From: Echinicola strongylocentroti
GTDB lineage: Bacteria > Bacteroidota > Bacteroidia > Cytophagales > Cyclobacteriaceae
Assembly: GCF_003260975.1 (NCBI RefSeq)
Contig: NZ_CP030041.1
Location: forward strand, 5,025,501-5,089,500
DNA length: 64,000 nucleotides
Direction of reading: 5' to 3'
The notes beneath the pieces were generated by a model. That model had not been told where the DNA came from, searched no databases, and was given only the letters and a program-made list of their open reading frames with translations. Numbering within the stretch: position 1 is the first letter of the stretch; the number at the start of each line of letters is the position of its first letter. The position numbers and the translations under genes were made by a program. Shown piece by piece: positions 8,839 through 17,415 of this stretch.

Positions 8839-9351
8839 ATGTTAGATTCTTTGATTACATCCAAGACACGACTGCGATTATTGGTGAAGTTTTTCATCAA
8901 TGCAGACAACCATAGCCATCTGCGTGGTTTTGCCGAGGAATTCGGAGAATCCACTAATGCCATAAGAAAGGAGCTGAACAATCTGTCAGAAGCAGGGTAC
9001 TTGCAGAAGGCTTCCCAGAAGAACAGGATCAGTTATAGCGCAAACACCCACCATCCCTTGTTCGATTCCTTACAGGACATTATTCGCAAATACATCGGTT
9101 TGGACACCTTGGTAGAAGAGGTGCTAAAGCGCATGGGCGATGTGGAAAGTGTTATCCTCACAGGTGACTATGCCAATGGCCTGGATACGGGGGTTATCGA
9201 CGTGAGTATCAAAGGCCGTGCCCTCAATGAGGAATATCTCGACAATTTGGGGATGCGTATTCAGGAAATGATTGACCGTAAAGTGAATTTTACGATATTG
9301 GATCAAGAATCCTATTCTGGCATCATTTTATATAACAAAGCCGCAGAGTAA
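8839..9351 (+). CDS. Winged-helix regulator with C-terminal nucleotidyltransferase-like domain
   Basis: From the ATG at 8839 this encodes 170 residues. An in-frame upstream ATG at 8791 would place a strong hairpin inside the coding region, so the downstream start is preferred. The N-terminal half is a winged helix-turn-helix of the ArsR-like type (TSKTRLRLLVKFF, then FGESTNAIRKELNNLSEAGY, then a short wing). The C-terminal half (ESVILTGDYANGLDTGVIDV) resembles the core of a MNT-type nucleotidyltransferase fold. Proteins of this layout often precede surface-polysaccharide operons in Bacteroidota, so I infer that it controls the downstream export and glycan genes. No paired toxin or antitoxin gene is adjacent. 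Confidence 0.65.
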   Translation: MLDSLITSKTRLRLLVKFFINADNHSHLRGFAEEFGESTNAIRKELNNLSEAGYLQKASQKNRISYSANTHHPLFDSLQDIIRKYIGLDTLVEEVLKRMGDVESVILTGDYANGLDTGVIDVSIKGRALNEEYLDNLGMRIQEMIDRKVNFTILDQESYSGIILYNKAAE

Positions 9352-9472
9352 GGAACCCGACTTACTTTGCCTTATTAAATTTTACCTTCCCGCTAAGCAC
9401 AAGATGTGACTGACCGGGCGAAGCTGTAGGCGGGGCCTAAATGAAGAATAAAAAATGACTAATGAGAATACG

Positions 9473-9592
9473 ATGGCTAAAGAAAATGTCATTTTAGAAA
9501 AAACGTTTGCTTTTAGCGAGAAGATTCTTGATCTCTATTTTAAGTTCAATCATAAAATCAACAAGAGGATAATTAATAATGAAGAATTTTAA
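9473..9592 (+). pseudogene. Remnant of a four-helix-bundle (23S IVS-type) protein
   Basis: A 39-codon frame starts MAKENVILEKTFAFSEKILD. This matches the beginning of the small four-helix-bundle proteins (about 115-125 residues) common in Bacteroidota and related to proteins encoded in 23S rRNA intervening sequences. The frame stops after one helix, so it looks like a 5' fragment left by deletion. It lies in the 318-bp gap between the regulator and the exporter. The rest of that gap shows no recognisable feature. Confidence 0.45.
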
Positions 9593-9669
9593 ATTATGGT
9601 ATTTGTCATAAGCCATCCATCATTTTTAATTCAACATTCAACCTTCTAAATTCCTAATTTCAAACAGGC

Positions 9670-12261
9670 ATGTCCATCAATATCAAAACTCTTTACCTTA
9701 CCCTAATCCTGTTTATTGCTTCGATAGCATTGTATGCCCAGTCCCTATCGGATATCCAGAATGCGAAAGTGGATCAGCTTTCGGATGAGCAGATTGCGAC
9801 GATAGTCCAAAAAGCGGAAGACCAAGGGATTTCCAAATCCCAAATCCCAGCTTTGGCAAAGGAAAGAGGAATGCCTGCCATGGAAGCAAGTAAATTGGCC
9901 ACTAGGATTAATCAATTGAGTACATCCGGACTTGAGGGAGAGAACGGAAATGTAGCAAATCCTGCCCAGCGTCAAGTAACCGATTCTGCCAATGTCGGAA
10001 TGAGCACAGCGGAGCTGGACAGTTTGTCAAAAGAAGAAAAAAAGATTTTTGGTTTTGGGTTGTTTCACAATAAGCAGCTGAACTTTTCTCCCAACTTGAA
10101 TATCCCTACACCACAAAGCTATATCATTGGAGCTGGTGACCAATTGCTGATCGATATATATGGTGATTCCCAGCAATCATACGACCTCACGGTCAACCCC
10201 GAGGGGCGGGTGTATATTCCTAATGTAGGCCCTATTAATGTAGGTGGGGCAAGCATTCAGGCTGCTACAGCAAGAATGAAGAATGAACTGAGCAGTATCT
10301 ACGCAGACTTAAATAGCGGCAACCCACGGACGTTTATGCAGATCCGTCTGGGCAATATCCGCTCCATACAAGTGGCGATGGTCGGAGAACTCCAAAATCC
10401 AGGTGATTATACCTTGCCTTCGTTTGCTTCTGTGTTCAATGCACTCTATACAGCGGGTGGCCCCAATAAGCAAGGATCCTTTAGGAGCATCAAGGTTTTT
10501 CGAGATTCCAGGCAAATTGCGGAGGTGGATGTCTATGAATTCCTAATGAATGGCAATCAGCAGCAGAATGTGCGTTTACAGGACAATGATGTGATCATGG
10601 TACCGGCAGTAGAAACCCGTGTGGAAGTGCAGGGGCCTGTAAGACGAGAAGGGCTTTTTGAGATCCAAGCGGATGAAGATATCAATGACCTGATCCGCTA
10701 TGCGGGAGGATTTAAAAGTGAAGCCTATTCGGGTCGATTAGCTGTCCGCAGACTTTCCGACCAAGCCAGAAAAATGGCCGATGTCAGTAAAGAAGAGTTT
10801 GGCAGTTTCAAAGTGCAAGATGGAGATGTCTTTTTGATCGGGAAAAAACTCGAGCGGTTTGAAAACAGGGTACAGATATCTGGAGCGGTTTACCATCCTG
10901 GAGAATTCGCCTTGTTTGACGGGATGACCGTAAAGGACTTGATAGACAAGGCAGAAGGGCTAAGAGGCGAGGCCTTCCTCAACCGGGCGACACTATACCG
11001 TACCCAAGAGGACATGACGCTGGAGATTGTACCAGTGGATATAAAAGGGGTGGTCAACGGTAGTAACAGTCAGGATATTCCTTTACAACGGGAAGATGTG
11101 CTGCACATCCCTAGTAAATATGATCTAAAAGAAGAGTATTATATCAAAATCTCCGGTGAAGTCAACCGTCCGGGAGCTTTTGCCTATGCCGAAAATATGT
11201 CTGTGGAGGATTTGGTGCTGAAGGCTGGAGGCTTTAAGGAATCTGCCTCCGATGCGTACATCGAAGTGGCCAGAAGGGTAAAGGACCGCACCAATGGGCA
11301 AATTGCCGAAATCTTTACGATTGATATCGATGAGAATTTAGAAATAGACGCAGGAGATAAAGAGGTGGTACTCGAGCCTTTTGACCATGTAATCATCCGC
11401 AGAAGCCCCGGTTTCCAACGCGAAAAACTGGTTCGCGTGGAAGGAGAAGTGAATTATCCTGGTCAATATACCATTTCGACTGCCAACGAGCGTATTTCTG
11501 ACCTGCTGAAACGTGCAGGAGGTACCAACCAGTTTGCCTATATCAAAGGAGCTACTTTGATCAGAAGAACGGAATTTTTCACCCCAAAGAGCGACAATGA
11601 AATCAAGTCCGAAGACCTTAATGAGGTAAAAGACAATTTGATCAAAGAAGACGGTAAAAATACTGAAGCGGAAAATGCGATTTTGTCCAGAATAGATAAT
11701 AAAATAGGCGAAAAAGGAGGGGATTTGGCCAATCAAAAAGGCTTGGCTTCTGGGGAGTATAAGATTTCCCGCGTGGAAGAAGTGGCTGCCTCCGATAGTA
11801 GTAGAGTGGCAGAAGTGGAGTTTAGGCCACAAGAGTTGATTGGGATTGACCTGAATAGCATTTTAAAGAATCCGGGATCTAGACAAGATTTGATTTTGCA
11901 GGAAGGAGATATCCTAAGCATACCCAAAGAACTCCAGACGGTTAGGATGAGAGGAGAGGTACTCTTTCCAACTTCGGCCAGATATGAAACTGGTAATAGT
12001 TTTAAGAGATACATTTCCAAGGCTGGAGGGTTTACCGACAACGCTAGAAAAGGAAAGACTTATGTGGTCTATGCCAATGGGGATGTGAAACGGACGAAGA
12101 ACTTTATCTTCTTTAAAGATTATCCTAGAATAGAGCCGGGGGCTGAGATTATTGTGCCACAAAAACCCGAAAGGGAGCCAATGTCGGCAACGAATTGGAT
12201 TGGAATAGCTTCTAGTTTGGCGACTTTGGGTATTTTGATTAACACTCTTGCAAATCAATAA
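9670..12261 (+). CDS. Polysaccharide export outer-membrane protein, multi-SLBB (Wza-like)
   Basis: This 863-residue protein has a Sec signal ending near ALYAQ. The polysaccharide export domain begins around residue 150 (PTPQSYIIGAGDQLLIDIYG, then a VNPEGRVYIPNVGPINVGG segment). Several SLBB-type beta-grasp repeats follow up to about residue 800, each with a GxVxxPGxF/Y-like signature: VGELQNPGDYTLP, ISGAVYHPGEFAL, ISGEVNRPGAFAY, VEGEVNYPGQYTI, MRGEVLFPTSARY. A hydrophobic segment closes the C-terminus (TNWIGIASSLATLGILI). It is longer than classical Wza (about 380 residues), as is usual for the Bacteroidota multi-SLBB type. It should form the outer-membrane/periplasmic conduit for the glycan made by the genes downstream. 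Confidence 0.92.
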   Translation: MSINIKTLYLTLILFIASIALYAQSLSDIQNAKVDQLSDEQIATIVQKAEDQGISKSQIPALAKERGMPAMEASKLATRINQLSTSGLEGENGNVANPAQRQVTDSANVGMSTAELDSLSKEEKKIFGFGLFHNKQLNFSPNLNIPTPQSYIIGAGDQLLIDIYGDSQQSYDLTVNPEGRVYIPNVGPINVGGASIQAATARMKNELSSIYADLNSGNPRTFMQIRLGNIRSIQVAMVGELQNPGDYTLPSFASVFNALYTAGGPNKQGSFRSIKVFRDSRQIAEVDVYEFLMNGNQQQNVRLQDNDVIMVPAVETRVEVQGPVRREGLFEIQADEDINDLIRYAGGFKSEAYSGRLAVRRLSDQARKMADVSKEEFGSFKVQDGDVFLIGKKLERFENRVQISGAVYHPGEFALFDGMTVKDLIDKAEGLRGEAFLNRATLYRTQEDMTLEIVPVDIKGVVNGSNSQDIPLQREDVLHIPSKYDLKEEYYIKISGEVNRPGAFAYAENMSVEDLVLKAGGFKESASDAYIEVARRVKDRTNGQIAEIFTIDIDENLEIDAGDKEVVLEPFDHVIIRRSPGFQREKLVRVEGEVNYPGQYTISTANERISDLLKRAGGTNQFAYIKGATLIRRTEFFTPKSDNEIKSEDLNEVKDNLIKEDGKNTEAENAILSRIDNKIGEKGGDLANQKGLASGEYKISRVEEVAASDSSRVAEVEFRPQELIGIDLNSILKNPGSRQDLILQEGDILSIPKELQTVRMRGEVLFPTSARYETGNSFKRYISKAGGFTDNARKGKTYVVYANGDVKRTKNFIFFKDYPRIEPGAEIIVPQKPEREPMSATNWIGIASSLATLGILINTLANQ

Positions 12262-12335
12262 TGATTAAACAAAAGTCATTTGAATAGAAGTTTTATTAAA
12301 TTTATAGATACGCTACTAGATACGTATTTTTAGAA

Positions 12336-13454
12336 ATGGAGGGTATACAAAATAGAAAATTAGGCAATATTGGAGAAGAAGTAGATCTTATTACTTTATT
12401 GAAAGTGATATGGTTAAAGCGAGTCGTGATATTAAAAATTACAACAACATTTATTGCTCTAGGATTTTTAGTTGCAATTTTAAGCCCTAAAGAGTTTGAG
12501 GCTACTTCGAGCTATCTTCCTACTACATCAGATAGTGGAAAAGCGGGTGGAAGACTTTCAAGTTTAGCTTCAGTAGCAGGAATTAATTTGGGAGGAATCG
12601 AAGGTGGAGAAGATATCCCCCCCTCTTTATATCCTAATATTGTCAAAAGTATACCTTTTAAAAAGGATATGTTAAATGCGCAATTATCGATAAAAGGGCT
12701 TAATAATAAAGTGACTTATCGAGAGTATTATGAGAAATATTTTTCACCAAGTTATTTAGCAATATTAAAGCAATATACTATAGGATTACCTAGAGTTATT
12801 ATTGGAGTTTTAAAGAGGAAAAAGGATGATCAAGAACAAATATCAAATTCCGATAAAGATATTGTAAGTCTCTCTCCAACGGAAATGGCGCATTACAAAC
12901 GATTGGATAATCAAATTTTTATTTCTTATAACGAAAAAGAAGGAGTACTGAGGTTGATTTGTAAGATGCCAGAGCCTCTAGCTGCTGCTCAACTGGCTAA
13001 ATATGCTGAAGGAGTGCTTCAAAAGCAAGTAATTGCATTTAAAGTAAGAAATGCGAAAGAACAATTGATATTTACTCAGGAACGACACAACGAGAAGAAA
13101 AAAGAATTTGAGAATATTCAAACTCGGCTAGCTCGATTTAGAGATCGTAATCAAAATATCTCTAGTTCAATTGCCTTAAGTCAATTAAGAGAACTTGAAG
13201 CCGAATATAGTTTGACCTTGTCAGTTTTTACGGAACTAGCGAAGCAATTGGAAACTGCTAAGCTACAAGTAAGTAAGGAAACCCCGGTTTTTTCAGTGAT
13301 TCAACCAATTTCAGTCCCCATGGAGAAGGCTGGGCCAAATAGAATGTTAATAGTTCTAATTTCTATTATTTTGGGGATATTTGTTTCAATATTAATTGTT
13401 TTTGGAACGGAATACTTTTTCTTTTTGAGGGAGCAAATAGATAAGGCTAGTTGA
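12336..13454 (+). CDS. Wzz-type chain-length determinant / polysaccharide co-polymerase
   Basis: This 372-residue protein has two membrane segments: around residues 30-50 (VVILKITTTFIALGFLVAIL) and 345-365 (MLIVLISIILGIFVSILIVF). A periplasmic region with coiled-coil character lies between them (KEQLIFTQERHNEKKKEFEN onward, roughly residues 240-300). The Pro/Gly-rich stretch before the second membrane helix (QPISVPMEKAGPNR) is typical of Wzz/PCP proteins. It has no fused tyrosine kinase. It should set polymer length together with the EpsG-type polymerase at 26035. Base composition becomes markedly A+T-rich from here onward. Confidence 0.9.
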   Translation: MEGIQNRKLGNIGEEVDLITLLKVIWLKRVVILKITTTFIALGFLVAILSPKEFEATSSYLPTTSDSGKAGGRLSSLASVAGINLGGIEGGEDIPPSLYPNIVKSIPFKKDMLNAQLSIKGLNNKVTYREYYEKYFSPSYLAILKQYTIGLPRVIIGVLKRKKDDQEQISNSDKDIVSLSPTEMAHYKRLDNQIFISYNEKEGVLRLICKMPEPLAAAQLAKYAEGVLQKQVIAFKVRNAKEQLIFTQERHNEKKKEFENIQTRLARFRDRNQNISSSIALSQLRELEAEYSLTLSVFTELAKQLETAKLQVSKETPVFSVIQPISVPMEKAGPNRMLIVLISIILGIFVSILIVFGTEYFFFLREQIDKAS

Positions 13455-13499
13455 AAAATTGATATAATTTGAATTTAGTAAGAATAAAAAAAGCAAACT

Positions 13500-14525
13500 A
13501 TGTTAAATAATAAATCAATTCTAATTACAGGAGGAACGGGGTCTTTAGGAAAAGCTTTAACGAAGCATATTTTTACTAAATATCCAGATGTAAAAAGAGT
13601 AGTCATTTATTCTAGAGATGAACAAAAGCAATTTCAAATGGCTCAGGAATATCCTAATCACAAATATCCTCAAATTCGCTTCTTTATTGGTGATGTTAGA
13701 GATAAAGAAAGATTGATAAGGGCTTTTCAAGGAATTGACTATGTGATTCATGCAGCAGCTATGAAACACGTGCCAATTGCTGAATATAATCCTGATGAAT
13801 GTGTTAAGACTAATATAGGTGGAGCAGAAAATGTGATCCATGCCGCTTTGGAAACTGGAGTTCAAAGAGTGGTAGCCTTGTCTACTGATAAAGCTTGTGC
13901 CCCAATTAATTTATATGGAGCTACCAAACTTACATCGGATAAATTATTTATAGCTGCCAATAATATAAAAGGGAATAATCCTATTAAATTTTCAGTGGTA
14001 AGGTATGGTAATGTAATGGGATCAAATGGATCGGTAATTCCATTTTTTATAAATAAAAGAAAAGAGGGTAAACTACCTATTACGGATGTCAATATGACCA
14101 GATTTAATATTTCGCTGCAAGGTGGAGTAGATATGGTGATGCATGCTATGGAATATGCCTGGGGAGGTGAGCTTTTTGTCCCAAAAATTCCATCCTACCG
14201 TATTCTTGATGTAGCGGAAGCTATTGGTCCAGAATGTGTAAAGCCTGTAGTAGGTATTCGACCAGGGGAAAAGGTACATGAAGAAATGATTACAGCTTCA
14301 GATTCGTTTTATACCTATGACTTGGGGAAATACTATGCCATTATTCCATCGACTCCAAAGTGGCAAGTAGATGAGTTCGTTAAAACGTTTGATGCCAAAA
14401 AGGTACCGCTTGGATTTAGGTATAATTCTGGAGAAAATGAGGAGTGGGAAACAGTAGAGTCTTTGAGAGAACTCATAACTGAACATGTTGATCCAACTTT
14501 CTCTGTTGAATTAAAGGAAGCTTAA
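13500..14525 (+). CDS. pseB: UDP-GlcNAc 4,6-dehydratase (inverting), PseB
   Basis: This 341-residue SDR enzyme has the nucleotide-binding motif GGTGSLG at residues 11-17 and catalytic residues Asp130-Lys131 (ALSTDKA) and Tyr139-x3-Lys143 (YGATK). Family landmarks HAAAMKHVPIAEYNP and FSVVRYGNVMGSNGSV are the PseB/FlaA1 type. PseB converts UDP-GlcNAc to UDP-2-acetamido-2,6-dideoxy-beta-L-arabino-hex-4-ulose, the first step of pseudaminic acid synthesis. It is directly followed by pseC (32-bp gap), pseF and pseI, which fixes the pathway assignment. Confidence 0.95.
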   Translation: MLNNKSILITGGTGSLGKALTKHIFTKYPDVKRVVIYSRDEQKQFQMAQEYPNHKYPQIRFFIGDVRDKERLIRAFQGIDYVIHAAAMKHVPIAEYNPDECVKTNIGGAENVIHAALETGVQRVVALSTDKACAPINLYGATKLTSDKLFIAANNIKGNNPIKFSVVRYGNVMGSNGSVIPFFINKRKEGKLPITDVNMTRFNISLQGGVDMVMHAMEYAWGGELFVPKIPSYRILDVAEAIGPECVKPVVGIRPGEKVHEEMITASDSFYTYDLGKYYAIIPSTPKWQVDEFVKTFDAKKVPLGFRYNSGENEEWETVESLRELITEHVDPTFSVELKEA

Positions 14526-14557
14526 GGAAATAGGTGAAATTCTTTTAGATAATTATT

Positions 14558-15742
14558 ATGAGTCAGATCATTCCTTATGGAAAGCAGTTTATAACTGATG
14601 AAGATATTCAGGCGGTCGTTGGCACCTTAAAGTCAGATTTCCTTACCCAAGGGCCAAAAATTGTAGAATTCGAAAAAGCATTTGCCAAATATGTAGAAGC
14701 AAAATATGCAGTAGCAGTTTCCAATGGAACAGCTGCCTTACATCTTAATGCAATTGCTTTAGAAATTCAGCCTGGGGATAAGGTTATTACTACACCCATT
14801 ACTTTCGCAGCCAGTGCAAACTGTGTTAGATATTGCGGAGGAGAAGTGATTTTTGCGGATATTGATCCAAATACCTATTTGTTGGACATCAACTCAGTAA
14901 AAGAATTACTCCAAAATTCACCAAAAGGTACTTATAAGGGAATTATTCCTGTTGATTTTGCGGGTAGGTCTGTCAATTTGGAAGAATTCCGTGGATTGTG
15001 CGATGAATATGGTTTATGGTTAATGGAAGATGCTTGTCATGCTCCAGGTGGATATTTTGTTGATGCTCAAGGCGAGAAGCAGTTTTGTGGAAATGGACTA
15101 TTTGCGGATTTGGCTATATTTTCTTTTCACCCAGTGAAACATATTGCTGCTGGAGAAGGTGGGATGATCACTACCAATGATGAAAAGCTATACCAAAAGC
15201 TATTGTCACTTCGTACGCATGGTATAGTGAAAAATGACAGCCTATATACCAATAGTATTGATTTTGCTGGAGGAAAAGAGACTTATCCACTTTGGTATAT
15301 GGAAATGCAGGAATTGGGGTATAATTACCGCCTAACTGATTTTCAAGCAGCATTAGGGCTAAGTCAACTTAGTCGTGCCAATGAAGGAGTGGAAAAGAGA
15401 AGACAAATTGCCGAAAGATATTATGAGGCCTTCAAAAATGCTACCTTTATGATTAGACAATCAGGGATAGTAGAAGGGCATGCTTACCACCTGTATGTGA
15501 TAGAGGTAGAGGATAGGCTTGGCCTATACAATCATTTGAGAGAGAATCATATCTTTGCACAAATCCACTATATTCCTACGCACTTAATGCCATACTACAA
15601 ACAGTTTGGATGGAAGGAAGGGGATATGCCCAATGCTGAACGCTATTACAGGAACTGTTTGTCTCTCCCAATGTTTCCATCATTGTCACCTGATGAGCAA
15701 AATAAGGTTATCAATGTCATACAGGAATATTACAATGGCTAA
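14558..15742 (+). CDS. pseC: PLP-dependent 4-aminotransferase, PseC
   Basis: This 394-residue DegT/DnrJ/EryC1-family enzyme has its Schiff-base lysine at about Lys194 (FSFHPVKHIAAGEGG) and the cofactor aspartate in MEDACHA around residue 158. The AVAVSNGTAALHL segment is the family phosphate-binding region. It aminates C4 of the PseB product, using glutamate as donor in known family members. It overlaps the pseF start by 8 bp, indicating translational coupling. Confidence 0.94.
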   Translation: MSQIIPYGKQFITDEDIQAVVGTLKSDFLTQGPKIVEFEKAFAKYVEAKYAVAVSNGTAALHLNAIALEIQPGDKVITTPITFAASANCVRYCGGEVIFADIDPNTYLLDINSVKELLQNSPKGTYKGIIPVDFAGRSVNLEEFRGLCDEYGLWLMEDACHAPGGYFVDAQGEKQFCGNGLFADLAIFSFHPVKHIAAGEGGMITTNDEKLYQKLLSLRTHGIVKNDSLYTNSIDFAGGKETYPLWYMEMQELGYNYRLTDFQAALGLSQLSRANEGVEKRRQIAERYYEAFKNATFMIRQSGIVEGHAYHLYVIEVEDRLGLYNHLRENHIFAQIHYIPTHLMPYYKQFGWKEGDMPNAERYYRNCLSLPMFPSLSPDEQNKVINVIQEYYNG

Positions 15743-16430
15743 TTTATGTATTATACCTGCTAGGGGAGGAAGCAAAAGGATTCCTCGAAAAAATATCAAG
15801 GATTTTCTGGGAAAACCGATCATAGCTTATTCTATAGAAACTGCATTAAGTAGTAATCTGTTTGATGAAGTGATGGTTTCTACGGATGATGATGAAATAG
15901 CAGATATTGCCATTGAATTGGGGGCAAAGGTGCCTTTTTTTCGCTCTACGAAAAATGCTGATGATTATTCGACCACTTTGGATGTTATAAAGGAAGTTAT
16001 TTTAGCATACAAAGGTATCGGAAAGGATTTTGATAATGGTTGTTGTATTTACCCTACAGCTCCTTTGGTAGATATTAATGATTTAGAGTTAGGGTACAGG
16101 AAAATGTTAGAAGAAGGAAGAAGTAGTGTATTCCCCTTGGTGGCATTTAGTTATCCTGTTTGGAGAGGCTTTGAAAATGTTGATGATGGGGCAGTAAAGA
16201 TGATATGGCCTGAATATAAAAGCTCACGATCGCAAGATCTAAAAAAAGTTTACCATGACGCCGGTCAGTGGTATTGGTTTAAAATTAACGATTTAATTAA
16301 AAGGGAGCAACTTTTTGGTGATAATACCGGGGGAATTGAACTTTCTGAGTTAAAGGTGCAAGATATTGATACCCAAATAGATTGGAAATTGGCCGAATTA
16401 AAGTATGAGATCTTACAAGGTATTAAATAA
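15735..16430 (+). CDS. pseF: Pseudaminic acid cytidylyltransferase, PseF
   Basis: From the ATG at 15735 this encodes 231 residues. The frame is open further upstream, but that extension lies inside pseC, and the family N-terminus begins here (IIPARGGSKRIPRKNIK at residues 6-22). Other landmarks are STDDDEIA, YPTAPL and DAGQWYWF. PseF couples CTP to pseudaminic acid to give the CMP-activated donor for glycosyltransfer. It overlaps pseC and extends 26 bp into the next gene. Confidence 0.93.
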   Translation: MANLCIIPARGGSKRIPRKNIKDFLGKPIIAYSIETALSSNLFDEVMVSTDDDEIADIAIELGAKVPFFRSTKNADDYSTTLDVIKEVILAYKGIGKDFDNGCCIYPTAPLVDINDLELGYRKMLEEGRSSVFPLVAFSYPVWRGFENVDDGAVKMIWPEYKSSRSQDLKKVYHDAGQWYWFKINDLIKREQLFGDNTGGIELSELKVQDIDTQIDWKLAELKYEILQGIK

Positions 16431-17415
16431 GCAAAGTTTTACTAGGGGGGAATTTCAAATTGTTCCTATTCGATTTGAGGATAGGTTTAAAATTATGAAA
16501 TGGCGAAATGAACAAATATATCATTTGCGTCAGTCTAAACGTTTGACCAAGGAGGATCAAGATGTCTATTTTTCCGATGTAGTAGAAAAACTTTTTGATC
16601 AAGAAATGCCTGGCCAAATTTTATTTTCATTTCTTAAAGAAGGTATTTGTATTGGTTATGGAGGATTAGTGCATATTAATTGGATAGACCGGAATGCTGA
16701 GATCTCATTTATAATGAAGACGTCATTGGAAAAGAAGGATTTTGAATTTCATTGGGCCAGTTTTTTATCAATGATTGAAAAAGTAGCATTTGATCAACTT
16801 GGCCTACATAAGATATTTACTTATGCATTCGACCTAAGACCAAGACTGTACACTGCTTTAGAGGGACAAGGATTTGTAAAAGAGGCAGTATTAGAGGAAC
16901 ATTGCTTTTTCGAAAACTCATTTATTGATGTGGTTATCCATGCCAAAATTCAACCACAAAAGGCGCTTAGAAATGCAACTTCTGAGGATGTGGATCTAAC
17001 CTTTAAATGGGCAAATGACGCCATAGTCCGAAAGTACTCCTATAATCAAGAACCAATAGAAAGAAGCAGCCATGATAAATGGTTTAGAGTTAAAATACTA
17101 TCCAATGATTGTGAATATTATGTCTTGGAATTGAATAATGAACCTGTTGGTTCCATCAGATTTGATATTGAAAGTTTAGGAAGGACAGCCAAGATAAGCT
17201 ATTTAGTGGATAGTGGCCATACTGGTAAAGGGCTGGGAAAGTATCTTTTAAAGGAGGGTGTTAATAGATTTAGAACCAATATGCCAGGTGTCCAAAAAGT
17301 GTATGGCTATGTCCTTAAGGAAAATACTCCCTCAGTGAAGATATTTCAAGGAATGGGGTATAAAAAAGACTGTGAAAATGAATCAGAGATTAAATTTGAA
17401 TTAACATTATCATGA
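16405..17415 (+). CDS. Double GNAT acetyltransferase in the pseudaminic acid operon (PseH-like)
   Basis: This 336-residue protein consists of two GNAT-like domains, at about residues 15-170 and 175-335. The second has a good acetyl-CoA loop (HTGKGLGKYLLKEG, around residue 273). Its sequence (TFKWANDAIVRKYS, then EPIERSSHDKWF) resembles the GNAT module found fused to PseG or acting as PseH. The first keeps fold landmarks (MKWRNEQIYHLRQSKRLTKE, FDQLGLHKIFTYAF) but has no clear RxxGxG/A loop, so it may not bind acetyl-CoA. The likely role is N4-acetylation of the UDP-4-amino intermediate. The start overlaps pseF by 26 bp; a slightly later start is possible. The stop overlaps pseI by 4 bp. No PseG hydrolase domain is present. 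Confidence 0.75.
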   Translation: MRSYKVLNKQSFTRGEFQIVPIRFEDRFKIMKWRNEQIYHLRQSKRLTKEDQDVYFSDVVEKLFDQEMPGQILFSFLKEGICIGYGGLVHINWIDRNAEISFIMKTSLEKKDFEFHWASFLSMIEKVAFDQLGLHKIFTYAFDLRPRLYTALEGQGFVKEAVLEEHCFFENSFIDVVIHAKIQPQKALRNATSEDVDLTFKWANDAIVRKYSYNQEPIERSSHDKWFRVKILSNDCEYYVLELNNEPVGSIRFDIESLGRTAKISYLVDSGHTGKGLGKYLLKEGVNRFRTNMPGVQKVYGYVLKENTPSVKIFQGMGYKKDCENESEIKFELTLS

